This document shows positions 1-5,513 of a stretch of 6,370 nucleotides of DNA, piece by piece. Position 1 is the stretch's first letter; the number at the start of each line of letters is the position of its first letter. The notes beneath the pieces are model-generated. The model ran no database searches, was not told the DNA's origin, and was given only the letters and a program-made list of their open reading frames with translations. The translations under genes and the position numbers were made by a program. This stretch comes from Candidatus Altimarinota bacterium. Lineage in GTDB: Bacteria; Patescibacteriota; Gracilibacteria; UM-FILTER-43-11. Where the stretch lies: contig JAOZLT010000083.1 in the NCBI GenBank assembly GCA_029934675.1, positions 1-6,370 of the forward strand. Reading direction: 5' to 3'.

Positions 1-410
1 GCAGCCAATGCTTTCATATCATTTTCTAATACGGATTTAAATGGCTGTATATTTTTCCAATCAGGATGTTGAGGTGCTAATTCCTTTACTCTATCAATTA
101 CAAAATATAATTGAAAATACATAGGATGTTCGCTCATACAAGTACCATCATTATCAAATACTGCAATCCTGTCTGCCACAGGAATAAAGTCATTACTGTT
201 TTTATCAGTAACTGCTTTTACATAATTAATGATATCTGTTTTGTTTGTGCTTTCATTCCATGAAGTAAGAGGATTTGTAATTTCTTTAGTAGTAGCTGTT
301 GATTCTGTTTCTCCTGCTGCATTCTCTTTATTACCAGTAGAAGTACAACTTGTTACAGAAAATAATAAAACAGCCATTACAAACAAATTGATAATACTAT
401 ATTGTTTCAT
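1..410 (-). CDS. Lipoprotein HAD-superfamily hydrolase (phosphatase-like), C-terminus cut by window edge
   Basis: Reading from an ATG at 410 gives 136 codons with no stop before the window edge. Residues 1-21 form a lipoprotein signal ending in V-T-S-C, so Cys22 is the likely lipidation site and the protein would sit in the periplasm or on the outer membrane. A Thr/Glu-rich linker follows (about 23-45). At 81-90 is HAD motif I, R-I-A-V-F-D-N-D-G-T, with Asp86 the expected nucleophile and Asp88 the general acid/base. The following segment (M-Y-F-Q-L, then D-R-V-K-E-L-A, then H-P-D-W) fits a family of exported HAD hydrolases of roughly 300-plus residues, so more than half is missing. HAD motifs II to IV are not visible. 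The family hydrolyses phosphate esters or related bonds; the substrate is unknown. It lies 87 bases downstream of the sulfatase gene on the same strand, with a hairpin between, suggesting a shared transcript. Confidence 0.85.
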   Translation of the reverse strand, partial: MKQYSIINLFVMAVLLFSVTSCTSTGNKENAAGETESTATTKEITNPLTSWNESTNKTDIINYVKAVTDKNSNDFIPVADRIAVFDNDGTCMSEHPMYFQLYFVIDRVKELAPQHPDWKNIQPFKSVLENDMKALA

Positions 411-426
411 ATTTTAAAAATTTAAA

Positions 427-456
427 AAATGGGCACTCAAACAAGGATGCCCATTT
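427..456 (-). terminator. Hairpin between sulfatase and HAD genes: terminator or attenuator
   Basis: A perfect 9-base-pair stem (427-435 with 448-456, core GGGCA/TGCCC) closes a 12-base loop. On the minus strand it is followed by a T-rich run (TTTAAATTTTTAAAAT) that leads straight into the HAD start codon at 410. It resembles a modest rho-independent terminator after the sulfatase gene. Because it ends only 16 bases before the next ATG, it could instead lower downstream expression or control HAD translation. The T-run is interrupted by A's, so full termination is uncertain. Confidence 0.55.
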
Positions 457-472
457 AGATAAGTTATTATTT

Positions 473-495
473 TGGTAAACTCATTTGTTTTACCA
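473..495 (-). other. Small stem-loop directly after the sulfatase stop codon
   Basis: TGGTAAA (473-479) is complementary to TTTACCA (489-495) around a 9-base loop, starting two bases after the sulfatase stop codon. It precedes the stronger hairpin at 427-456, so the intergenic transcript has two tandem stem-loops. No T-run follows it, so it is not a terminator by itself. It may protect the 3' end of the sulfatase message. The AT-rich stem could also be chance. Confidence 0.3.
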
Positions 496-497
496 TT

Positions 498-2135
498 TTA
501 TTTTTCGTCATCTGCTTTTTGACCGGCATTATCACCAAAATGGAAACCTCCATCTTCAAGACGTTTTTTCACTTGCTGATAATTCTCATAATCGCTAAGT
601 TTAACTGGTCCGGTATAAGTTAGACTCTGCTTAGGACGAGGAGGATACTTTTTATAAGTATTTATTTCATTTTCTAATTCAATAGCAAATGTAGGTACAG
701 CCCATGTTGTTTCGGTATAGTTATTCATAAAAATATCATAACGCTCCTGAGGATCTGCCCAAAGGTCAAATATCTGAGGAACAGTAGCCACATATTTTTC
801 AGGGCCTTTCCATCCCAAGTTAGTATCAACAGCCAAACCACCGGTAGCTTGTCCATTGTCTCCACGAATATTATAAACCGCTTTTAAATTATCAACGCGA
901 ATAGCACCTGGAGAAAGTTCATCTTCAGAAAAATAATACCATTTTTTACGTTTCCAAGCAGCTTCATTGTCTTCAAATAATGGAGTCATATCGTAGCTAT
1001 CAAACATCATTGGTTTTCCTTCACGGTCTTCGGTAGGTAATTCAATACCTGCAAGACTAGCAAAAGTTGCCATGAAGTCAAGAGTTCCTACAATAGCGTG
1101 AGATTTAATGCCTGCTTTAATATGACCAGGTCCCCAGGCAACACAAGGCATACGGTTACCACCTTCACGAAGGGTACCTTTTGTGCCACGGAATGGAGTA
1201 TATCCTGCATCAGGATAAACATCCTGCCATGCGCCATTGTCTGCTGTCCATATAACGATCGTATTATCATCGATACCTAATTTTTTCAATTCGGCTAAAA
1301 TGGCACCAATATGTGCGTCTAATTCAACAACACCATCAGCATAAGGAGATTTAGCAACTGATTTATGAAGATATTCTGGAGGAGCAATACTTGGTTGGTG
1401 GTTTTTTGCAAAGTTTAAGCTTAAAAAGAAAGGATTGTCGCCTTTTGCTTTTTCACGAATAAATTTCAATGCATAATCAGTGTTAATAATATCTAATCCG
1501 GGAATATCTTTTCCTAAAATCTTATTTTTTTCTTTGGATTTGCCACCGGCTTTACCGTATAATGCGCCTCTTGTAACTTCTTGATAATGCTTACGATATT
1601 CTTCTGGCATGTCAGCATGCCATGTAGGATCGGCATAAGTATAAGCATTTAGGTGATACAAGGTTACATTATCCATAGCATCGTAACCATGATTGATAGG
1701 CATTCCTGTTTCATCTTCACCAAGATGCCATTTACCAATAAAGTAAGTTTCATAATTTGCTTTTTTCAATATAGAAGCTAATGTCCACTCAGCAGCTGGT
1801 AAACCACCAGATTGACCGGGCATCATTACGGTTGTTAAACCACTACGGTTAGGGTTACGTCCTGTTTGAATTGCAGCACGTCCGGGAGTACAACTTGGCT
1901 GTCCGTAGAAAGACCAAAATTGTACACCTTCTACTGCCATTTGGTCGATGTTTGGTGTGGCCATACCACGGCCTTCACCACCGCCATAACAGCCGGGGTC
2001 TCCCCAACCTGTATCATCCGAAATCAATAATACAATATTAGGTTTCTTCTTGTTTTTCTTTTGTGCGTTTGCATTTGGAAATGTAAATAGAAACATGCTT
2101 ACAAGCATGACTATTAATAGTTTTTTCTGTTTCAT
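498..2135 (-). CDS. Secreted type I (formylglycine-dependent) arylsulfatase
   Basis: This 545-residue protein hydrolyses a sulfate ester, probably in the periplasm. Residues 1-24 are a signal peptide (Lys-rich start, hydrophobic core, cleavage near A-N-A-Q). Metal-binding aspartates lie at D40-D41 in L-I-S-D-D. The sulfatase signature S-C-T-P-G-R at 81-86 places Cys82 as the residue converted to formylglycine, with Pro84 and Arg86 intact. The second family motif G-K-W-H-L-G is at 134-139. H246 (N-H-Q-P), D299-N300 in T-A-D-N-G and K319 (G-T-K-G) match the remaining active-site residues. Length is normal and no key residue is missing. Cysteine-type sulfatases need a maturation enzyme (anSME or FGE), and none is encoded here. 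The substrate cannot be read from the sequence; the general label arylsulfatase does not exclude carbohydrate sulfates. It lies 130 bases after the barrel gene with no clear promoter in between, so co-transcription is likely. Confidence 0.95.
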   Translation of the reverse strand: MKQKKLLIVMLVSMFLFTFPNANAQKKNKKKPNIVLLISDDTGWGDPGCYGGGEGRGMATPNIDQMAVEGVQFWSFYGQPSCTPGRAAIQTGRNPNRSGLTTVMMPGQSGGLPAAEWTLASILKKANYETYFIGKWHLGEDETGMPINHGYDAMDNVTLYHLNAYTYADPTWHADMPEEYRKHYQEVTRGALYGKAGGKSKEKNKILGKDIPGLDIINTDYALKFIREKAKGDNPFFLSLNFAKNHQPSIAPPEYLHKSVAKSPYADGVVELDAHIGAILAELKKLGIDDNTIVIWTADNGAWQDVYPDAGYTPFRGTKGTLREGGNRMPCVAWGPGHIKAGIKSHAIVGTLDFMATFASLAGIELPTEDREGKPMMFDSYDMTPLFEDNEAAWKRKKWYYFSEDELSPGAIRVDNLKAVYNIRGDNGQATGGLAVDTNLGWKGPEKYVATVPQIFDLWADPQERYDIFMNNYTETTWAVPTFAIELENEINTYKKYPPRPKQSLTYTGPVKLSDYENYQQVKKRLEDGGFHFGDNAGQKADDEK

Positions 2136-2265
2136 GTTAGTTAAATTTAAGATAATATAAAATATTTATTTGTTATTTACAAACTACATTCATGATATCA
2201 TCGATTTCAGATTATGTACTTGTTAACCTTGATTGTAGCTTTACCGATTTTAGTTAATAATTTAA

Positions 2266-3069
2266 TTAGTTCTTATTTTTCATGAATTGCATATTAATTC
2301 CTGTATAAATCTGAAATTGCGGCATGGTTCCCTTATGAAGAATTGAGTATTGAGGTTCAATAAACAGATTAAAAACAGTGTTGTTTACTTTTACTACTTT
2401 CCCAATACCTAAAGAGAAGGGTACAAAATAATTTCCATTTTCAATATCGAAAATCCAAATAGAAGCAGTGCGCAAATAAGTTCCTTTTCCCAATTGCCAA
2501 AACAAAAAAGGTTGAATTGCCATAGTATTTGTATTGGGCTTATCGGTATCTCCGGAAAATGATGCTTGCCACGTTACTAAACCACCAAACTGAAATGAAG
2601 AAGATTTAGCAATATATACAACAAATGCCAGACCTGCCTGCCATTTAGAATCACCTAATCCAGATTCGGAAGCAGTGGGAGCAACTAGTAAAGGCCCAAC
2701 CCCAATTGTTTTATCTGCTTTTGAAATAAAATTGTAAGAAACAAAAATATTGGCATCTCCAAGACCGGAATTTGAAGTTGGAATTCCCATTGAATCACTG
2801 CCAAATGATTTTGTTGTTAAAGGTACAGAGGCTCTCATTAGTAGTCTACCTTTGGCAAAAGGTTGTGCATATCTTACCCAAAAGGTATTCTCATAAGATT
2901 GTGCAGGCGCCTCTGAAAAACGAGGTTTATAATAATTTTGAAAATTAACAGCAATTATGTCGGCCAAAGGATTGTTAGCTTCTTTTAAAGCATCATCGGA
3001 TATTTTTTGGGCCATCATCACAAAAGAAGTGAAAAAAAATATGATTATAACAAAACTAACTTTTTTCAT
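2266..3069 (-). CDS. Outer-membrane beta-barrel protein (MetA/phenol-degradation-type, often labelled neuromedin U)
   Basis: The chosen ATG at 3069 gives 267 residues and a textbook signal peptide, M-K-K then a hydrophobic stretch ending M-M-A-Q near residue 20. An in-frame ATG at 3096 would add nine residues before it. After a short segment containing N-P-L-A-D-I-I-A (33-40), the rest alternates polar and hydrophobic residues in short amphipathic strands with turns such as S-G-L-G-D (101-105 and again 136-140), G-V-G-P (123-126) and G-I-G-K (221-224). This fits a barrel of roughly 12 strands. The pattern resembles a widespread family of putative outer-membrane transporters related to the phenol-degradation MetA group, a recognition from memory rather than a search. 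It could let the sulfatase substrate or product cross the outer membrane. Its own promoter lies at 3132-3163, and it appears to head the barrel-sulfatase-HAD transcript. Confidence 0.75.
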   Translation of the reverse strand: MKKVSFVIIIFFFTSFVMMAQKISDDALKEANNPLADIIAVNFQNYYKPRFSEAPAQSYENTFWVRYAQPFAKGRLLMRASVPLTTKSFGSDSMGIPTSNSGLGDANIFVSYNFISKADKTIGVGPLLVAPTASESGLGDSKWQAGLAFVVYIAKSSSFQFGGLVTWQASFSGDTDKPNTNTMAIQPFLFWQLGKGTYLRTASIWIFDIENGNYFVPFSLGIGKVVKVNNTVFNLFIEPQYSILHKGTMPQFQIYTGINMQFMKNKN

Positions 3070-3111
3070 CAACTGAGAATTTGGAGCATTCACCATTCTT
3101 CATGTAAATGC

Positions 3112-3144
3112 AATTGTAAAAAAAATGATTACAAAATTACAATT
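3112..3144. promoter_or_regulatory. Possible operator: inverted repeat across the barrel promoter -7 box
   Basis: AATTGTAA (3112-3119) and TTACAATT (3137-3144) are perfect inverted 8-base arms 17 bases apart. A further ATTACAA at 3128-3134 is repeated at 3136-3142, so three copies of the same half-site (TTACAA or its complement) cluster around the -7 element and start point. A protein bound here would block or reshape initiation. The region is AT-rich, so this remains a candidate only. Confidence 0.3.
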
Positions 3145-3163
3145 AAGAATGTTTCTAAACAAA
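3132..3163 (-). promoter_or_regulatory. Bacteroidota-type promoter for the barrel-sulfatase-HAD genes
   Basis: On the minus strand, TTTG (3163-3160), then exactly 20 bases, then TAATTTTG (3139-3132) match the Bacteroidota housekeeping promoter (TTTG near -33, TAnnTTTG near -7). Transcription would start near 3127, leaving a leader of about 58 bases to the ATG at 3069, or about 30 to the alternative ATG at 3096. It is the only site found in the minus-strand block that fits both elements exactly. AT-rich DNA raises the chance of coincidence, but position and spacing are right. Confidence 0.6.
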
Positions 3164-3172
3164 AATATATTG

Positions 3173-3191
3173 GGACAAAATGCGGACAAAA
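3173..3191. promoter_or_regulatory. Direct repeat, one helical turn apart, upstream of barrel promoter: possible activator site
   Basis: GGACAAAA occurs at 3173-3180 and again at 3184-3191, an 11-base period. Relative to the predicted start near 3127 these lie at about -46 to -53 and -57 to -64, just beyond the -33 element. Side-by-side half-sites on one face of the helix in that place are typical of activator binding. The regulator gene ends only 13 bases away at 3205, which makes its product the natural candidate to bind here. Confidence 0.4.
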
Positions 3192-3204
3192 AAATACTCT
3201 AACC

Positions 3205-4116
3205 CTAAAACTTTGAGATGCATTTTTCTAATGAATCTTTTATATCTAAATCCATTTTTTTCCGTATCCGATATCTGGCTTTCCTGATGCCCTCTTTAGA
3301 TATATTCAATAAAGCAGCAATTTGATTGCTGGACAAGTTTAAGCGTAAATAAGCACAAAACTTTAATTCGGAATTTGTGAGGTTGGGATATTTCTCTAAA
3401 AGGTTATTAAAAAATGAGGGATGAATTTCCTTAAAGCGTAATTTAAATATTTCCCACTGTTTGTCTTTGGAAATGTTTTGTGATAAGATGTTGTCAATTT
3501 CTTTCAGGTTATCACAAACATCAGTTTCAGAGTACTTTGTTAATAGTTTGTTTATCTTTTCCCTGGCGTTTTTGATATTCTGTGAGGTATGCGTTTCTGA
3601 TATTACATGAGTCAATAGTTCCCTTTTTTTCTCATTCAGCAGATCATCAATTTCCTTCTTTTTTAATTGTTCTTTCAATTGTTGCTTTTCAGACTGTACT
3701 AGTTTTTTTTTGAGTTTATGTTGTTTTGACATATTAATTCCCACACCCATGAAGTATGCTTCTCCATCAATATGTAATGCGTAACCCTGGAGGTAATAAG
3801 GAATTCGTTTACCTACTTTGGTAATGAGGGTGGTGTGAATGTCGTTCCATCCTTTTATAAAAATATGTTCAATTGTTTTCTTAATTCGGGTAAACTCTTT
3901 TTCTGTGTAAAATATGGAGCCGCTAATATTCAGAAGTTCCTGATCGGAATACCCTAGTTCTGTAACATGTTTCTTGTTCCAACGCTTTAGAAATACTCCC
4001 TCTTTGGTGACATGATAGAAGTAAAAAATACCTGGTAGGCTATCGATTATCTTTTTATTGAAATTGGGGCTATCAAAAAGAATGTCTTTATAGTGTTTAT
4101 TTTTAGAAATCGTCAT
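3205..4116 (-). CDS. PAS-domain, LuxR-type helix-turn-helix transcriptional regulator
   Basis: This 303-residue protein has no signal peptide or membrane segment, so it is a cytoplasmic one-component-style regulator. Residues about 20-130 read as a PAS fold: L-P-G-I-F-Y-F-Y (27-34), then N-K-K-H-V-T-E-L-G-Y-S-D-Q-E (47-60), ending with a strand near Y-F-M-G-V-G-I (121-127). Residues 131-165 are Lys/Glu/Gln-rich and likely a coiled coil, followed by a helical linker to about 240. Residues 246-290 form a LuxR/GerE-type helix-turn-helix (L-T-N-S-E-L, then L-S-S-N-Q-I-A-A-L-L-N-I-S, then A-R-Y-R-I-R-K-K-M), the form seen in many Bacteroidota regulators. It lacks a receiver and a kinase domain, so it probably senses a ligand or partner through PAS; no ligand is evident. 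Its place just upstream of the barrel promoter suggests it controls the barrel, sulfatase and HAD genes. Confidence 0.85.
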   Translation of the reverse strand: MTISKNKHYKDILFDSPNFNKKIIDSLPGIFYFYHVTKEGVFLKRWNKKHVTELGYSDQELLNISGSIFYTEKEFTRIKKTIEHIFIKGWNDIHTTLITKVGKRIPYYLQGYALHIDGEAYFMGVGINMSKQHKLKKKLVQSEKQQLKEQLKKKEIDDLLNEKKRELLTHVISETHTSQNIKNAREKINKLLTKYSETDVCDNLKEIDNILSQNISKDKQWEIFKLRFKEIHPSFFNNLLEKYPNLTNSELKFCAYLRLNLSSNQIAALLNISKEGIRKARYRIRKKMDLDIKDSLEKCISKF

Positions 4117-4177
4117 TTTATTTATGGGATGTTTTATAGCCTTGCTTATAACTAAATTGATATGATTTCATCAAGGA

Positions 4178-4211
4178 TAAATTTACTAATTTTTCAGGCT
4201 TGGAGTTCAAA
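4178..4211 (-). promoter_or_regulatory. Weak candidate promoter for the PAS-LuxR regulator
   Basis: On the minus strand TTTG (4211-4208), 22 bases, then TAAATTTA (4185-4178) matches the Bacteroidota promoter with one mismatch in the -7 box. It lies about 60 bases before the regulator ATG at 4116. Next to it TTGAT (4157-4161) and ATCAA (4170-4174) form a small imperfect inverted repeat that could be an operator. Both are weak signals in AT-rich DNA. Confidence 0.25.
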
Positions 4212-4246
4212 GAAAGGGGATAACCTGCATTTATTTTAATATTCAT

Positions 4247-5032
4247 CTATTCCTTAGGATTAAAAGTATTATACTTTTCAATCTCCAAAATTGTGTCAGC
4301 GGTGTACCCAACAGGTTTTATTCTCCAGGCTTCAATAAGCCTAGCCCAATAGTTGACCTTGGCCGCCAGGGTTGCAACTGCTACGATTTCCTCTTGGGAG
4401 AACAAGTGGCGAACATCTTCTAACAGTTGTCCGTCAAAATTCACCGGAGTTTCAGACAAAGCACAAGCATACCTTAATGCTGTCAATTCTCTTTCTGAAA
4501 AAGTGCTAATTTTGTTCAAATCCTTTTTGCCTTGCAATCCTTGAATTTCTTCTACACTTATATTATGATCTTTATACTTCCAGGAATTTACATCAATGGC
4601 AAAAGGACAGGAAACATAATACGAAACTTGCATACGAATCAAATAAATCATACGAGGATCTAGAATTTTTGCAGCTCCTTTCTCAACGTACATTTCCAAA
4701 AATCCAGAAGCTACTCCTAAATCGGTTGACCAAGTAAGTATCCTGCCTGGTAAAAGCTCTTTCTCAAATTGTTTTTCAGCTTGTTTAAGTAGAATTTGAG
4801 AAAAATAGGGGATTTTTTTTGGGGGATTGATCAAACTCTTCATGGATTTATCTACTTCGGCTGTCCATGATTTTCCGCCTCCAGGTAAAGGTTCAAGCTC
4901 CTCTGCAGATTGAAAGTGCTTTTTAGTAGTTAAGTTGTCAAATAAAAACAACTTTAAAATAATAAAAATCAATAAAATAATAAAAGCAACTAGAATAAAT
5001 TTTTTCATAATCAAAATCATTTTTTTCTTCAT
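4247..5032 (-). CDS. Membrane-anchored carboxymuconolactone decarboxylase/AhpD-like protein
   Basis: This 261-residue protein starts with a hydrophobic helix (about 11-31) after a Lys-rich start, so it is probably anchored in the inner membrane with its domain outside the cytoplasm; cleavage of the helix is not obvious. Alternative in-frame starts at 5020 and 5008 would keep the anchor. Residues about 95-245 resemble the all-helical CMD/AhpD fold: Y-L-I-R-M-Q-V-S (130-137), S-C-P-F-A-I-D-V-N-S (141-150), F-S-E-R-E-L-T-A-L-R-Y-A (178-189), and F-S-Q-E-E-I-V-A-V (211-219). Family members that act on peroxides carry a C-x-x-C pair at the S-C-P-F position. Here Cys142 is kept but the second is Ala145, so a two-cysteine thiol reaction looks impossible. 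It may act on a small organic substrate or bind one. It is first in the minus-strand block, 130 bases before the regulator; whether it shares that function is unknown. Confidence 0.7.
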   Translation of the reverse strand: MKKKMILIMKKFILVAFIILLIFIILKLFLFDNLTTKKHFQSAEELEPLPGGGKSWTAEVDKSMKSLINPPKKIPYFSQILLKQAEKQFEKELLPGRILTWSTDLGVASGFLEMYVEKGAAKILDPRMIYLIRMQVSYYVSCPFAIDVNSWKYKDHNISVEEIQGLQGKKDLNKISTFSERELTALRYACALSETPVNFDGQLLEDVRHLFSQEEIVAVATLAAKVNYWARLIEAWRIKPVGYTADTILEIEKYNTFNPKE

Positions 5033-5176
5033 TAAGGTAATGTGATATTTCAGATAACAGTTTTAATATGGTACGTGCTGCATTTTTAAACAATTATTTT
5101 TCAATTTACAACTCACTTATATTTAAAATGCTATTTCACAATTTTATAATTACTTGCGGCAAGCGCTATATTTATT

Positions 5177-5275
5177 GTGTGCCCAGCATGGGTATTTACT
5201 TACGAAAGGTAAGTAATTAATCTAGAGGATGCAAGCCTGTCTTTGTTGGCATACAGATCTCTTAAGCGCAAGTGT
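5177..5275 (+). mobile_element. Possible remnant of a group II intron 5' end
   Basis: The stretch begins GTGTG, the conserved group II intron start (GUGYG). It is followed at once by a CCC-AGCAT-GGG hairpin (5182-5192), the same layout as the first stem of the well-known Ll.LtrB intron. Next comes a perfect 8-base-pair hairpin (5196-5203 with 5209-5216, loop GAAAG). Then GGATGCAAGCC (5227-5237) resembles the GGTGCAAGTCC motif of domain I, and GTGTAAGTTTAG near 5272-5283 resembles later domain I sequence. No reverse transcriptase gene, domain V hairpin or 3' end is present nearby, so it would be a dead fragment. The identification rests on remembered consensus, not on a covariance search. Confidence 0.4.
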
Positions 5276-5399
5276 AAGTTTAGTTTTTTATTCTAATACT
5301 CGGTTTTTTAAATCCATTCTACCGTGTAATATTCTTATTCATAAAGGTTATTAACATATAATACAGAATATCAGTTAATTAAATTCACTTTTTGAAAAA

Positions 5400-5428
5400 T
5401 TGTCATGTACTAAGAAAAATTAAATAAT
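5400..5428 (+). promoter_or_regulatory. Sigma-70-like promoter for the SulP permease
   Basis: TTGTCA (5400-5405) and AATAAT (5423-5428) each match the sigma-70 consensus at five of six positions, with the ideal 17-base spacer. The start would fall near 5435, giving a leader of about 79 bases to the ATG at 5514. This promoter style is proteobacterial rather than Bacteroidota-like, unlike the promoter at 3132-3163. In AT-rich DNA such matches arise by chance, so confidence is moderate. Confidence 0.4.
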
Positions 5429-5454
5429 AATTTCTAAATTTGACAAACCATTTT

Positions 5455-5487
5455 CTGGAACCGTAGGCCTAAAGCCTCAACTTCCAG
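5455..5487 (+). promoter_or_regulatory. Stem-loop in the SulP leader, possible cis-regulatory RNA
   Basis: CTGGAA (5455-5460) pairs with TTCCAG (5482-5487), and inside it AGGC (5465-5468) pairs with GCCT (5474-5477) around loop CTAAA, with a 4 by 4 internal loop between the two helices. An A-rich run follows (5489-5496), then the Shine-Dalgarno site. TTCC at 5482-5485 can pair either with the upstream GGAA (5457-5460) or with GGAA of the ribosome binding site (5504-5507), which offers a switch between an open and a closed state. It has no T-run in this orientation, so it is not a terminator. No known riboswitch class was matched. Confidence 0.4.
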
Positions 5488-5501
5488 TAAAAAAAACTTT
5501 C

Positions 5502-5506
5502 AAGGA
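5502..5506 (+). promoter_or_regulatory. Strong Shine-Dalgarno site of the SulP gene
   Basis: AAGGA lies 7 bases before the ATG at 5514 and fixes that start over the next in-frame ATG at 5535. It is the clearest ribosome binding site in the window. The minus-strand genes have A-rich leaders without such a site, as is usual in Bacteroidota, so the contrast hints at a different origin for this gene. Confidence 0.75.
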
Positions 5507-5513
5507 ACTGTAA

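Larger units (their letters stand above)
5033..5513. other. 481-base divergent intergenic region
   Basis: This gap separates the divergent AhpD-like and SulP genes. The first 140 bases (5033-5176) are AT-rich and show no convincing gene; they must hold the AhpD-like promoter, but no exact Bacteroidota promoter pair was found on the minus strand. A small palindrome CTTGCGGCAAG lies at 5153-5163. A group II intron-like stretch follows at 5177-5275, then plain AT-rich DNA to about 5399, then the permease promoter and structured leader. No tRNA, other RNA gene or convincing small ORF was recognised. Confidence 0.7.

Noticed and set aside
229..417. Plus-strand 62-residue open frame
   Set aside because: It lies antisense across the start of the HAD lipoprotein gene, whose signal peptide, lipobox and D-N-D-G-T motif are clear.
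1088..1280. Short open frames on both strands inside the sulfatase gene
   Set aside because: They are other-frame shadows of a strongly conserved part of the sulfatase and have no recognisable content or start signals.
2192..2201. Perfect 10-base palindrome ATGATATCAT before the sulfatase gene
   Set aside because: It is short, occurs once, is not linked to a recognisable promoter, and is expected by chance in AT-rich DNA.
3007..3216. Plus-strand 69-residue open frame rich in Lys, Asn and Cys
   Set aside because: It runs antisense through the barrel signal peptide and the promoter region; its composition simply reflects AT-rich DNA.
4353..4544. Plus-strand 63-residue open frame
   Set aside because: It is antisense to the AhpD-like gene and shows no domain or start signal.
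5196..5216. Hairpin TTACTTAC/GTAAGTAA as a rho-independent terminator
   Set aside because: The stem is AT-rich and no T-run follows in either direction; it fits better as part of the intron-like stretch.
5435..5442. TAAATTTG, an exact Bacteroidota -7 box upstream of SulP
   Set aside because: No TTG/TTTG lies at the right distance upstream (the nearest TTG is 32 bases away), so the sigma-70-like pair at 5400-5428 is preferred; it could still be used.
5440..5445. Perfect TTGACA upstream of SulP
   Set aside because: At 16-18 bases downstream there is only GC-containing sequence (around GTAGGC) that does not resemble a -10 box.
5455..5513. Similarity of the SulP leader to a preQ1-I riboswitch (CTGG stem, A-rich tail, AAGG)
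   Set aside because: The loop is about twice the usual size and the conserved loop bases are not recognisable; kept only as an unclassified leader structure.
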